Origin: Daejeonella lutea
GTDB lineage: Bacteria > Bacteroidota > Bacteroidia > Sphingobacteriales > Sphingobacteriaceae
Direction of reading: 5' to 3'
Assembly (NCBI RefSeq): GCF_900168015.1
Contig: NZ_FUYR01000004.1
Location: forward strand, 118,444-182,443
DNA: 64,000 bases
The notes below the pieces were generated by a model. The model was not told where the DNA came from. It was given only the letters and a program-made list of their open reading frames with translations, and ran no database searches. A program made the translations under genes and the position numbers. Below, piece by piece: positions 36,009 through 44,995 of the stretch (position 1 is the stretch's first letter; the number at the start of each line of letters is the position of its first letter).

Positions 36009-36371
36009 ATGGCACCTCCAAAAATACATAGTGTCCCTTACCTCAGAAATCGTCGCAGCACTTTAAGAAATAATCCTACACCCACTGAAAAATATCTCTG
36101 GAACTACCTTAAAGGGAAGCAACTTCTTGGGAGAAAATTTAGAAGGCAGCAAAGCATTGGAAATTACATTGTTGATTTCTATTGCGCTTCAGAAAGACTA
36201 GTCATAGAACTTGATGGGGACGTTCATAGCCAGCCAGAACAAATGACATATGATATTTGTCGGGATGAGTTTTTGAAAAAATTGGGGTTCAAAATATTAA
36301 GAGTTAAGAATGAGTTGGTGTATTTAAATCTGCCCGAGGTTGTTCGATTGATTGTGGAGAGGTTTGATTGA
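36009..36371 (+). CDS. DUF559 (very-short-patch-repair-like) endonuclease-domain protein inside inverted repeats
   Basis: 120 residues, normal for stand-alone DUF559 proteins. Typical motifs are LRNNPTPTEKYLWNYLKGKQL (start of the fold), FRRQQSIGNYIVDFYC (first acidic residue), LVIELDGDVHS (E-x-D pair) and FLKKLGFKILRVKNELV. These fit a Vsr/PD-(D/E)XK-like nuclease core. The catalytic residues look intact. Its TGA is the first three bases of the right repeat's TGACCCCTCA block, and 91 bp separate the left repeat from the ATG. The cut site is unknown; nicking at the flanking repeats is my inference. Confidence 0.9.
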   Translation: MAPPKIHSVPYLRNRRSTLRNNPTPTEKYLWNYLKGKQLLGRKFRRQQSIGNYIVDFYCASERLVIELDGDVHSQPEQMTYDICRDEFLKKLGFKILRVKNELVYLNLPEVVRLIVERFD

Positions 36372-36426
36372 CCCCTCAGTCAGCCGAAGGGGCTGACAGC
36401 TCCCCTTGGCTGGGGAGCGGGATACG
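36369..36426. mobile_element. Right inverted repeat of the DUF559 cassette
   Basis: Order: TGACCCCTCA (36369-36378), hairpin GTCAGCC..GGCTGAC, hairpin GCTCCCC..GGGGAGC, GGGATACG edge. TGACCCCTCA is the exact reverse complement of the left repeat's inner block and contains the stop codon of the nuclease gene. Confidence 0.85.
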
Positions 36427-36513
36427 TACACAACGCACATAGCGTACATAACCCACGGATCATGCACAACGACACTAACATGAGCACTAAATCGTCGCCC
36501 TGTGGAAAGTCTT

Positions 36514-36569
36514 GATTCTTGGTTCCTGATTCCTGGTTCTTGATTCCTGGTTCCTAATTCCTGATTCTT
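36514..36569. repeat. Heptad array GRTTCYT, eight units
   Basis: GATTCTT, GGTTCCT, GATTCCT, GGTTCTT, GATTCCT, GGTTCCT, AATTCCT, GATTCTT. It ends 11 bp from the stop codon of the operon's last gene (36581). Confidence 0.92.
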
Positions 36570-36580
36570 TATCCCTGCCT

Positions 36581-38356
36581 CTAATTCATCTTCCCTTCCC
36601 ACCACAAATATCCCATCCCCACCAAAAACAAAATATAAAACCAGACCGCCGGAATAACATACATATAGGTTTTTGCAATACCTTCCGGGTTCTGAACAAG
36701 CGTTTTATGCTCATCAATAAATTTCCTGGTATGTTCGATCTTCTCTGCCGCCCTTGCCTCCTGCCAATCGTCTTCACCAAATACATACCAGCTGTATTCA
36801 TTTTTCCCAGACCTGATGGACTGCCAGCCAGGTTCTGTTGGCCAGTACTTTGCTGTCCAGCGGTAGGATTGAATAGGATCCTGTGCAAAGTGCAGAGGGA
36901 TGTTATTTGCAGTTGCCAATGGGAGGGTGCCTGCCGGACTTTCCAGACGGAGTTCAGAAGCAGAATTCACGACAGGGAATTGGCTGAGTACCTCCCAGTT
37001 TTCTGCTGCCTGAGTTCTTCGTGCAGCCTTTCCGAGGATATGAGACCAATAGGCTGTGTAATCAGCGCTGTTATTGTTCAGCATCCAGCTATACGTATCA
37101 TTTACGGTTGTCGCAATCATTCGCCCGGAACCGTTTAGCTTACTGCTGACCAGTATGTGGTTTTTATTGTCACGGACAAGAGGCTGATCCCCGGGAAGTG
37201 GGAGGATTTCCATTGCCCATGGTGTAGGTGCGGAAGTCTTTTTTGCCATTTGGCCGGGCCAGATAAGGGAGTGATTTTTCTGATCTATCGCCCGGGTCTG
37301 ACGGAGATTAAAGGCCCGGCGGTAGAAGCCTCCTCCACCAGCACTATCAGCTCGAATCACTAAACCCAACCCATTGCTTACCTCAGTCTGAAGAACAGCA
37401 TTTTCCGACGGGCTTAGCCGGGACAATTCTGCGAGATCCCCGATCAGGATATCGAAGTTTTTAAGCAGCGCTGGGCTAAGGCGGCTTATGCCCGTCCTTT
37501 CCATGTTTAGAAACTCAGTGCTGAATTTGTCTTTGCTGATGGCGCTGCGAACAGCCAATGCATACTGTTCAGATGCGAGCCAGTTTTTAAGGAACTTGTT
37601 TTCAAAATCCGGGGATGAAGAAAGCATTAAGATGCGGAGTGGTGTTTTTGCTTCTATCACTACCGGAATTTTTTCGTTGGCAAGGGTATCTTTTCCCGAA
37701 AGGGCCAGCAAGGAATAAACAGCTTGGTCAAGCATTTTCGGGTTTGTCCTCAGCTCAAAAGTTTGGTTGCCGGTGACCTCAGTTGAGTCGAGCGTGGTGC
37801 TCAGTCCGCGCAGCAGGATTCTCACCGCTCTTTTTGACTCGCTTTTAAAACTGCCCTGCACGATGAGTCTTTCCCCCGAACGCACAGTTGTATTCCAACT
37901 CACAGAGTGAAACCCAGCGACCCGGCCAGGATGAAAGATCAGCTGCCGGTTTTTTAAGCTCTCCATTTCATGCCGCTCCAGCCCCTGGCCAAGGATATGG
38001 ATCTTGTTTATGTCTGCCTGAGATCGACTGAAATATTGTAAGTCAGGGATGAATTTTACGTTTTTGCTGGCGCTTGCGATAGAATGCTCAGCGCTGTATA
38101 TCGGAATGTTTTTTAATCCCGCGAGACTGTCTTTGTCATACCCTTCCGTTAGTAAAACTGCGGTATTTTCTTTCGAGGGATCCAGTTTTCGCTGGAAGCT
38201 AAGAGGACGCGCGATAAAGTAGAGAGCTAAAACCGTAACTAAAGATGCAATCAGTCGAAATGCAAGATTGGCTTTATTCTTTCGCAGGAGCTCCTTCCAG
38301 CAAATAAATGCGAGGACTAGGAAACACAATATGATGATTACCCAATTCTCCATCAA
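36581..38356 (-). CDS. Large membrane protein of the MoxR/BatA-type operon
   Basis: 591 residues. Two transmembrane helices at the N-terminus (about 5-20 and 34-50), a long extracytoplasmic region, and one helix at about 562-582 before a short tail (WWEGKMN). The middle (PLRILMLSSSPDFENKFLKNWL, NFDILIGDLAEL, GLGLVIRADS) resembles the glutamine-amidotransferase-like domain found in such operons, without a clear catalytic triad. It overlaps the preceding gene by 4 bp. A role in a MoxR-dependent envelope complex is inferred from context. Confidence 0.7.
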   Translation of the reverse strand: MMENWVIIILCFLVLAFICWKELLRKNKANLAFRLIASLVTVLALYFIARPLSFQRKLDPSKENTAVLLTEGYDKDSLAGLKNIPIYSAEHSIASASKNVKFIPDLQYFSRSQADINKIHILGQGLERHEMESLKNRQLIFHPGRVAGFHSVSWNTTVRSGERLIVQGSFKSESKRAVRILLRGLSTTLDSTEVTGNQTFELRTNPKMLDQAVYSLLALSGKDTLANEKIPVVIEAKTPLRILMLSSSPDFENKFLKNWLASEQYALAVRSAISKDKFSTEFLNMERTGISRLSPALLKNFDILIGDLAELSRLSPSENAVLQTEVSNGLGLVIRADSAGGGGFYRRAFNLRQTRAIDQKNHSLIWPGQMAKKTSAPTPWAMEILPLPGDQPLVRDNKNHILVSSKLNGSGRMIATTVNDTYSWMLNNNSADYTAYWSHILGKAARRTQAAENWEVLSQFPVVNSASELRLESPAGTLPLATANNIPLHFAQDPIQSYRWTAKYWPTEPGWQSIRSGKNEYSWYVFGEDDWQEARAAEKIEHTRKFIDEHKTLVQNPEGIAKTYMYVIPAVWFYILFLVGMGYLWWEGKMN

Positions 38357-40470
38357 CGGTTCCTTTTTAAGTTGTTGAAATACTCTTTTGCAAGGTCGTT
38401 CGCTGGTGTGCCAGACTGCGCCTGGGGCGACCGGCTTTCCTGCTTAATAATCTTCTGCAGGACGGCTTCGAGTTCTGCCACGTCTCTTTGCGGTACTTTT
38501 GCAGCACTGCCTGATCGGATAATGCCTCTCAAAATACCCAAAGATCCGAGGAAGCTTGCAGGTTGTGATGCTGCACGGGATGCGATGAGCCGGCTTGCAT
38601 CATTCAGGGTGACAATCTCAGAAGCTGTCAGGGTTCGCCCAGGTTTTTTCGCGGCAAGTATTCCTGCGGTGAGCTTAAGTGAATTTTGAGAATTGTCTTT
38701 CGGGTCAATGATGCGGTTGTTCTGGGGCTGAACTATTTTATCCAGCTCACCGCTCAGCCGCTTATCCGCCTTAATTACCGGCGGCTTGAAAGAGGTTTTA
38801 GCAACGTACACACGCGACTTTTGCTGCAGATCTTTAAGCAGTCGCAGTGCCTTGTACTCAAATGGAAGCGCCTCCGCAGGTTTGTAAAGGCGCAGTTGCA
38901 GTTCAGATTTCCACATTTCCGAAAGAGTAGCCTTAAGCTGTGCTTTCAGCTCAGGTTCAAAGAAGGTAGCATCCTCGGCCTGGTCGTGTTTATGTGAGAC
39001 CGCATCTAATATAGCTTCTGGGTTCCCAAAATCCGCGGGGTCGCTGGTTTCTTCCTGGTGCCCGCCGATTTCCGACTCGTCTTCTTCACCCAGGAATTTC
39101 CCGTAACGCAGGCGCAACAGTTTCTGGTCTACGCCGATCTCGTTGCTTCGGCTGTTAAATGCCTCTGTACTTATGGAGGTCCTTTCTTTCAGGAGTTTTT
39201 CTGTATCAATAATTATCTGCCGCTGGCTCCTGAAATATTCTGGTACCAGGTTTACTCCTCCAAGCATCCCATCCATGTTCATCAGCTGGGCTGTATCCTG
39301 AATAGTAACTTTATATATGTCAGACCGGCTTTCCTGCAGGCGGCTGTCGCGCGCTTGAACATAAAAATAGAGCTCATCTCCAGGCACCATTCCGAGTCCT
39401 TTGAGGTCGATGGTTTTGTTCAGTTTATAGGATGCGGCCCCGGAAAAATTCTGCTGGAAAGACAGCTTCTGTTCCCTGAATTTTACACCTTCGCCCTTGC
39501 CGCTGCTAATTATGGCTGCTATAAATGCGTCGTTTATCCCATAGTCGTCGTCGATCTGCACCTGCAGACTGGTACGCTGCGGCTCACCAAAATCAATACT
39601 TGAATATTGAGCAGGCCTGATGATACGGACTGATGCAGGTTGATCTTTAATGACTTCCAGTTTGTATAGATCGGATAAAGTGCCGCCCAGGTCTACCTGG
39701 TAAAAACCCGACTTCGTGACGGTTTTATGCAAAGACCACAGGGTTCCGAGCTCATTTGCCGAAACTAAAGGAATAGCTTCTTTATCGTTAAAAATCAGCT
39801 TAATGTTCTTTGCCCGCTGCGTGGTTCGGATCTGCCAGTTAAGCGACGACCCCTCTTCTGCCGATACAGAAAACTGAGATTGAGTTTTCGGCGAGCGTCG
39901 CGTGTAGGCTGGGGGTGTGATTCTTAGCTTAACGGAGCTTATCCCAGGAAGTATCTTATCGGGGACGGTCGGGATAATTGTTTTATTAGCAGAGTTAGCA
40001 TTGACAGTATTCCTGCTAAATGTCAGGGTACTTATCCCAAACGCTAGTACAAGCCCCGCCAGCAGTACCAATGCAGATGACCTCAACCGCTTCGAAAATA
40101 ATCGGGATGCAGAGATATTCGATAATTTATCTTCAATTTTTATTACCTGCAGCTTCTCGAGAACATTGAGAGACTCTGCCGGCTTTACAAGCAAGTCGGC
40201 GCTCTCTTCCAGTTCAGGAAATGATTGGTTAAGAAAGCGGCCAATATCGCGGGTGCTGGTCTTCATGAGTCCCGTCCACCAGGCCATTATCCCCAGAATG
40301 ACCAGGCATACCGGAATGGTCCACAGAAAAGAAACCTGTTCAAATCTTCTAAATATCGCAACACAAAGGACCGATATCGCTAATGCGATGAAAAGGTGGG
40401 AGATTAGCGCATAGGCCCGCCATTGTTTATGAAATCTCTTCAGTTCAATATGTCCGTCGCGCTCTTTCAT
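38353..40470 (-). CDS. Large DUF4175-like membrane protein
   Basis: 705 residues. Helices at about 20-42, 48-66 and 130-148 are followed by a long extracytoplasmic part with Ig-like strands (SSVKLRITPPAYTRR, then IQVDDDYGINDAFIAAII, LYFYVQARDS) and a charged C-terminal helical half. The N-terminal triple helix and the PPAYT and DDYG motifs are common in the DUF4175-type proteins of MoxR operons. It overlaps its neighbours on both sides by 4 and 1 bp, showing tight coupling. Function unknown; probable scaffold. Confidence 0.75.
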   Translation of the reverse strand: MKERDGHIELKRFHKQWRAYALISHLFIALAISVLCVAIFRRFEQVSFLWTIPVCLVILGIMAWWTGLMKTSTRDIGRFLNQSFPELEESADLLVKPAESLNVLEKLQVIKIEDKLSNISASRLFSKRLRSSALVLLAGLVLAFGISTLTFSRNTVNANSANKTIIPTVPDKILPGISSVKLRITPPAYTRRSPKTQSQFSVSAEEGSSLNWQIRTTQRAKNIKLIFNDKEAIPLVSANELGTLWSLHKTVTKSGFYQVDLGGTLSDLYKLEVIKDQPASVRIIRPAQYSSIDFGEPQRTSLQVQIDDDYGINDAFIAAIISSGKGEGVKFREQKLSFQQNFSGAASYKLNKTIDLKGLGMVPGDELYFYVQARDSRLQESRSDIYKVTIQDTAQLMNMDGMLGGVNLVPEYFRSQRQIIIDTEKLLKERTSISTEAFNSRSNEIGVDQKLLRLRYGKFLGEEDESEIGGHQEETSDPADFGNPEAILDAVSHKHDQAEDATFFEPELKAQLKATLSEMWKSELQLRLYKPAEALPFEYKALRLLKDLQQKSRVYVAKTSFKPPVIKADKRLSGELDKIVQPQNNRIIDPKDNSQNSLKLTAGILAAKKPGRTLTASEIVTLNDASRLIASRAASQPASFLGSLGILRGIIRSGSAAKVPQRDVAELEAVLQKIIKQESRSPQAQSGTPANDLAKEYFNNLKRNR

Positions 40471-41942
40471 CAGTTGGGGTTATTACGGAATGAGAGGAAG
40501 CGTTCGAGGAGGAGGAGAGCTATTAAAAACGACCAGAAATATAATGTGAGGTCTGTGTTATTTACGGGCCCTCCTTCGCTGAAGCTACGGCGGGCAAGGA
40601 GGTCTGAGAGGGGTGTTATCTGAGATCTTGCTATAGATCTTTTGTCGAGGCTATTATTTTGGAGGGGATCGGCTCCGGGGATTATTATGGGTAACAGCAA
40701 TTTCACGAATTGCGGACTCCATACCAGGTCGGTCCATTCAGGATCAAGGCGGGAGTAGAAGCTGTATAGAGCGGCATTGTTTTTTTGTGTGAGATCAAGC
40801 ACCGGTTTGCCGAAACCGTCCTTCCATATCGAAAATGCTGCTTTGTCCTCAGGATACACTATCCGTTTGTGGAGGGCGATATTTTCTTTTTGAAGAGCGC
40901 CGGATTCGGTGGAAGTTATCCATGTATCGATAACATTGGTCTTTCCTGCCACGTATCGAAATACTGTTCCTTCGATATCCGCAGGGAGATCTTTGGCTGT
41001 CAGCCAGAATAGAATATCGGGCTTTGAGGAAGGCTTAACAAAACGAATTTTCCGTGAGGTATACTTCTGGATGGCCTGCAAAGCTGCCACAAGATATTCA
41101 CCATCGTGTGCAAAGCCATCGGAATTAATAGCGATTTTAAGGGTGCTGGTATCCGCGGGAATAGTTTGATCGTTCAGCTGCACCTGCGCCTGTCCTCCGG
41201 CTATCGTACTCTTGATATCGCCAATGCTTGTTCCGGGGGAGAGGGAAACAGTTTTAGTCAGCGTACCGCGCGGACTGCTTTCTGACACGATCGCCTGTAC
41301 ATCACCAGTCGGAGTGAAGTAGGCATGTTCAATCCATTTTGCAGATGAGTCTGATGAGGTGTATGTTTTCCAAGTGACAGCGGTATTAATTGCGGGGCGC
41401 TCACCCTGGAAACGACTCAGCTTGTCTCCGGTAAAAATGTAAGCATTTACACCGTTTGGTATTTGTTGCTGCATAAGCTTTAGCAGAGACCAGTAGGGGA
41501 GCTTCCCGGGACTTTTCACGGAACCAGTATCGCTTTTGAGTTCTTCGACATCTGCTCTCACAAACCCGGGTTCAAAAAGGCGCAACTCATTCCCGGCCTT
41601 TATCAGGGAATCTATCTGATTTTTAAAAGTATTGTAAGTCTCCGGGAAAGCATCCTTTTCGAGGAGTATCCAGGCCTTGCTTTCTTGCTGTTTTGAAAGG
41701 CTTCTCCATACAGGCTCAGCGAGTATAAGCGACAAGACAATTATCAGCAGACATCTCAGAAAAAGCAGCAGCAGGTCCATCAGTTTCAGGCTCCTGGAAT
41801 TCTGCCGTGAACTTTCTCCCATCAGCATAATGCTACCAACCTTCAGGGTTTTCCCCGTTTTTACATTCCATAGATGGATGATCAGCGGGACTAAAATTCC
41901 AGCGATTCCGAAAAGCCATATGGGATTTAAAAGCTGCAGCAT
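40470..41942 (-). CDS. BatA-domain membrane protein
   Basis: 490 residues. The N-terminal BatA module is clear: LNPIWLFGIAGILVPLIIHLW (first helix), GSIMLMGESSRQNSRSLKLMDLLLLFLRCLLI, then ILAEPVW. A long extracytoplasmic domain follows, and a last helix lies at about 465-485. In characterised systems BatA-type proteins assemble with MoxR ATPases and DUF58 proteins. It starts 1 bp after the DUF58 gene and shares one base with the next gene. Confidence 0.85.
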   Translation of the reverse strand: MLQLLNPIWLFGIAGILVPLIIHLWNVKTGKTLKVGSIMLMGESSRQNSRSLKLMDLLLLFLRCLLIIVLSLILAEPVWRSLSKQQESKAWILLEKDAFPETYNTFKNQIDSLIKAGNELRLFEPGFVRADVEELKSDTGSVKSPGKLPYWSLLKLMQQQIPNGVNAYIFTGDKLSRFQGERPAINTAVTWKTYTSSDSSAKWIEHAYFTPTGDVQAIVSESSPRGTLTKTVSLSPGTSIGDIKSTIAGGQAQVQLNDQTIPADTSTLKIAINSDGFAHDGEYLVAALQAIQKYTSRKIRFVKPSSKPDILFWLTAKDLPADIEGTVFRYVAGKTNVIDTWITSTESGALQKENIALHKRIVYPEDKAAFSIWKDGFGKPVLDLTQKNNAALYSFYSRLDPEWTDLVWSPQFVKLLLPIIIPGADPLQNNSLDKRSIARSQITPLSDLLARRSFSEGGPVNNTDLTLYFWSFLIALLLLERFLSFRNNPN

Positions 41943-41943
41943 T

Positions 41944-42828
41944 TTACGCCCTTAGTTTATTCCGCTGATTCAGGAAATCGCGCAAAGCCTGGTCCGGGGA
42001 TTCATCCATGGAGATCATTCGGTAATGGACATGCCTGTCCAGCATTTCGGTGCGGAGCGAGCTGAGATGAGCCGAAAGAGCTTCCTGGTATTGCTTGCGC
42101 GATGATGCAGCATCTATCTTCACGGTTTCGCCTGTTTCAAGATCCTCAAGAACGGAATACCCTTTAAAGTCCAGCTCAAGTTCATTCCGGCCCATCAGAT
42201 GAAAAACAATGACCTCATTCTTCAAGGCTGTCAGTGTGTCAAGCAGGTCGATGATCTCCGATTTTTTTTGATAGAGGTCGGTGATGAATATGAGAAGTTC
42301 TTTCTTTCGGGAACCGGTGTAAATATCTTTGTAGTTAACAGGCTTAGTAAATTCACCTTTTACCTTTATGCTTTCAAGATGAAAGAACAGCCGGTTAAGG
42401 TGCTGAAAGTCCTGCCGGGAAGCCAGATTAAATAAGCCGCCTTCCTGGAATACATATAACCCGGTCGCATCGCCCTGTGAGTTTGCCAGGTATGCAAGAG
42501 CTGCCGCGAGATAGCGAGCATAATCAATCTTTTTATATTCCCCGTCCTGGTGGGCCATGGAACCGCTTGCATCAATTAGAAGCCGTACCGAGATATTCGT
42601 TTCCACTTCCGATTCGCGGATATAGTAGCGATCAGACCGGCCGTACATCTTCCAATCAAGCCAGCGCAGATCATCGCCGGGCTGGTAACTTCGGTACTGG
42701 CTGAATTCGAGGCCCGGGCCTTTGATAGAACTTTTATTTAACCCCGTCATAAAACCGTCGACGATCGTCCTGGCCGCAAGGGAGAGGTCTTTGATGGCGA
42801 GGAAGGTTTTGGGATCGGAGAGATTCAC
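41944..42828 (-). CDS. DUF58 / VWA-like protein
   Basis: 294 residues. The DUF58 signature SQYRSYQPGDDLRWLDWK is at about 42-59, followed by YIRESEVETNISVRLLIDASGSM (MIDAS-type DxSxS) and a von Willebrand-type fold (DLYQKKSEIIDLLDTL). It is the usual partner of a MoxR ATPase, which precedes it by 53 bp. A heptad array fills most of that gap. Cytoplasmic or membrane-associated. Confidence 0.9.
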   Translation of the reverse strand: MNLSDPKTFLAIKDLSLAARTIVDGFMTGLNKSSIKGPGLEFSQYRSYQPGDDLRWLDWKMYGRSDRYYIRESEVETNISVRLLIDASGSMAHQDGEYKKIDYARYLAAALAYLANSQGDATGLYVFQEGGLFNLASRQDFQHLNRLFFHLESIKVKGEFTKPVNYKDIYTGSRKKELLIFITDLYQKKSEIIDLLDTLTALKNEVIVFHLMGRNELELDFKGYSVLEDLETGETVKIDAASSRKQYQEALSAHLSSLRTEMLDRHVHYRMISMDESPDQALRDFLNQRNKLRA

Positions 42829-42832
42829 AATA

Positions 42833-42867
42833 AGTTGATAGTTGAAAGTGGAAAGTTGAAAGTGGGC
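42833..42867. repeat. Heptad array AGTTGAA, five units, inside the MoxR operon
   Basis: AGTTGAT, AGTTGAA, AGTGGAA, AGTTGAA, AGTGGGC. It occupies most of the 53-bp gap between the MoxR stop and the DUF58 start, so it must be transcribed within the operon mRNA and sits in the DUF58 ribosome-binding region. Confidence 0.9.
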
Positions 42868-42881
42868 ATAGCGGAAAACCT

Positions 42882-43880
42882 CTAGATTTTGACTTTAGGG
42901 CGTTCGATGCTCTTCAATAGTTCGGTTGTTACGTTATCGGATGTTACGTTTTCAGCTTCGGCTTTGAAGTTTACGAGGATGCGGTGACGCAGGACAGGGT
43001 AGGCCATGGCATGAAGGTCTTCCATGATGACGGCGTACCGCCCTTTGAGCAGAGCCCGGGCTTTCGCGGTTAAAATGAGAGCTTGTCCGGCGCGGGGTCC
43101 TGCTCCCCATCGCACCCACTCTTTTACGTAGTCGGTTTGAGTAGTATCAGGTCTGGTGGCGCGGATAAGTTTGCCGGTGTAATTTATAAGATCGTCGCTT
43201 ATCGATACATCACGTACCAGCGACTGGATCTGGATGATCTCTTTCGCGGTTAGGATAGGATCGATCTTAGGTTTAGCTGATCCGGTGGTACTGCTCAGAA
43301 TGCCAAATTCTTCCTGTTCTGAAGGGTAGCCGATCTTAACAAAAAGCAGGAAACGGTCGAGTTGTGCTTCAGGCAGGGGATAGGTTCCTGCCTGCTCGAT
43401 TGGGTTCTGTGTTGCCAGGATGAAGAAGGGCCGATCAAGCGGGTAGGTTTGCCCGCCATAAGTAACTTCGAACTCCTGCATCGCTTCAAGCAAGGCGGAC
43501 TGGGTTTTAGGCGGCGTGCGGTTAATTTCGTCTGCCAGTATGATATTGGCGAAAAGAGGCCCTTTATTGAATTTGAAAAATCGTTTCCCCGTGGTGTGGT
43601 CTTCTTCCAATATTTCCGTTCCGACAATATCGGTTGGCATCAAATCTGGAGTAAATTGAATTCTGCGGAATGACAGGTCGAGAGCCTGCGACAAGGTGCG
43701 CACCATCAGTGTTTTTGCCAATCCTGGAACGCCTTCCAGCAGACAGTGACCACCTGCCATAAGAGCTATTACCAGTTCATCCAGGACTTCATCCTGCCCC
43801 ACGATCACTTTTTGTATCTCATTTTTTAAATGAGGAAGCTTAGCTATAATAGCTGTTAGCTTGCTTTCTGAAATTTCCAA
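42882..43880 (-). CDS. MoxR-family AAA+ ATPase
   Basis: 332 residues. Walker A EGVPGLAKT (about 46-54), Walker B ILADEINR, sensor 1 ATQNP, arginine-finger region LDRFLLFVKIGYPS, and the C-terminal lid with WGAGPRAGQAL. It is the first gene of the five-gene operon and is thought to act as a chaperone-like ATPase for the DUF58/BatA partners. TATCTTTG on the minus strand (plus 43991-43998), 110 bp upstream, is a possible -7 element. An ATCATGGTTT/AAACCATGAT inverted repeat (43922-43931, 43961-43970) lies in its leader. Confidence 0.95.
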   Translation of the reverse strand: MEISESKLTAIIAKLPHLKNEIQKVIVGQDEVLDELVIALMAGGHCLLEGVPGLAKTLMVRTLSQALDLSFRRIQFTPDLMPTDIVGTEILEEDHTTGKRFFKFNKGPLFANIILADEINRTPPKTQSALLEAMQEFEVTYGGQTYPLDRPFFILATQNPIEQAGTYPLPEAQLDRFLLFVKIGYPSEQEEFGILSSTTGSAKPKIDPILTAKEIIQIQSLVRDVSISDDLINYTGKLIRATRPDTTQTDYVKEWVRWGAGPRAGQALILTAKARALLKGRYAVIMEDLHAMAYPVLRHRILVNFKAEAENVTSDNVTTELLKSIERPKVKI

Positions 43881-43990
43881 GATGTTATTTTAATTGGTTT
43901 GGTAATGTTGAAAGTTGAATCATCATGGTTTTGCCTACACCCGCAAGGGGTATAATTATCAAACCATGATCACTTCATCTCCGTTAAAAA

Positions 43991-43998
43991 CAAAGATA
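43991..43998 (-). promoter_or_regulatory. Possible -7 element of the MoxR operon
   Basis: TATCTTTG on the minus strand fits TAnnTTTG. I see no good TTTG at the expected distance upstream, so this is a weak call. Confidence 0.3.
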
Positions 43999-44069
43999 GA
44001 CGGATGAAAATTAAAAATAAATCTCCTGAAAAACTCTTTGCGGAATAATTATAGCAATAATTTAGGCGA

Positions 44070-44690
44070 ATGTTTGCTTCCCGGTTCACTTTTGCGAGAT
44101 TAAGATACCGTTCCGGCGATTGGGATACCGATCAGCGCATGCCGTCGAATATCCTGAACTCGCTGGTTGAATATACTACGGTCCCCGTGAATCTGGATGA
44201 GAAGGTGGTTGACCTTGGCGGCAACGAGCTTTTTCTCTACCCCTTCACTTACCTCAGTGGCCACAAGCTCGTACAGTTCGACAATCAGGAGAAAGCGAAT
44301 TTTAAAAAATATATTCAAAACGGGGGCTTTGTGTTTGTTGACGACTGCAATCATGACATCGACGGCCTTTTTGCGAAATCCTTTGAAGCGCAGATGAGCG
44401 CATTGTTCGGCCCATCAGCCTTGAAAAAGATCCCTAACAACCATGAGATTTATAGTTCCTTCTTCAAGTTCGAAAAAGGTCCGCCTACAACATCTTTTGA
44501 ACTTAACGGTTGGGGTGACGACCTGGTGCATGATTATCTGAAAGCAATAGAGATTAATGGAAGGATAGCTGTCCTCTACAGCAATAAAGACTACGGTTGT
44601 GAGTGGGATTATGATTTCAGGAACAAAAGGTTTTTAGCAGAGGACAACACGAAGTTTGGGGTTAATATTGTGATGTACGCTCTTTCTTGA
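44070..44690 (+). CDS. DUF4159 protein
   Basis: 206 residues. The family pattern is FARLRYRSGDWDTDQRMPSNIL at the N-terminus, then ELFLYPFTYLSGH, FKKYIQNGGFVFVDDCNHD and a C-terminal YGCEWDYDFRNKRFLAEDNTKFGVNI. DUF4159 proteins are usually found in MoxR/DUF58/BatA clusters; here the gene is divergent from the operon (189-bp gap). It has no signal peptide. The fold is glutamine-amidotransferase-like. The stop codon's last base begins a heptad array. Confidence 0.88.
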   Translation: MFASRFTFARLRYRSGDWDTDQRMPSNILNSLVEYTTVPVNLDEKVVDLGGNELFLYPFTYLSGHKLVQFDNQEKANFKKYIQNGGFVFVDDCNHDIDGLFAKSFEAQMSALFGPSALKKIPNNHEIYSSFFKFEKGPPTTSFELNGWGDDLVHDYLKAIEINGRIAVLYSNKDYGCEWDYDFRNKRFLAEDNTKFGVNIVMYALS

Positions 44691-44731
44691 GTTGACAGTT
44701 GACAGTTGACAGTTGACAGTGGACGGTTGAC
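44690..44731. repeat. Heptad array AGTTGAC, six units, starting in a stop codon
   Basis: Four identical AGTTGAC units, then AGTGGAC and GGTTGAC. The first A is the last base of the DUF4159 stop codon. The rest of the gap to ispG holds a CCCCCGC/GCGGGGG hairpin at 44788-44803 and an AATCCTA-type repeat. Confidence 0.95.
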
Positions 44732-44866
44732 AGCGGCACAGCGTCTATTCCACCCGGTTAATTGTCAACTATAAATCCACCCCCTAACCCCCGCCAGCGG
44801 GGGACATGCACAGCGACGCTTCGCGAAATCCTATCCACTGCTTTTCTGTTGCATGGGAATAGGCCG

Positions 44867-44957
44867 TAATCCTACAATCCTATCATCCTACTAATCTTAT
44901 TCAAGACAATTTTCCGCCCAGATCTTATGAATCCTATCATCCTATGAATCCTATTCC
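44867..44957. repeat. AATCCTA-type dispersed repeat, copy 3
   Basis: TAATCCTACAATCC, then ATCATCCTACTAATC and CAAGACAA. It contains TTCCGCCCAG, the reverse complement of the CTGGGCGGA anchor found next to heptad arrays. It ends 38 bp before the ispG start. Confidence 0.7.
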
Positions 44958-44995
44958 AACTTTTCTCCGTATTTTTGCCAGAATCATATTCTTCG

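Noticed and set aside
36009..36371. Vsr partner of a restriction-modification system
   Set aside because: No methyltransferase or restriction gene is adjacent; inverted repeats bound the gene on both sides.
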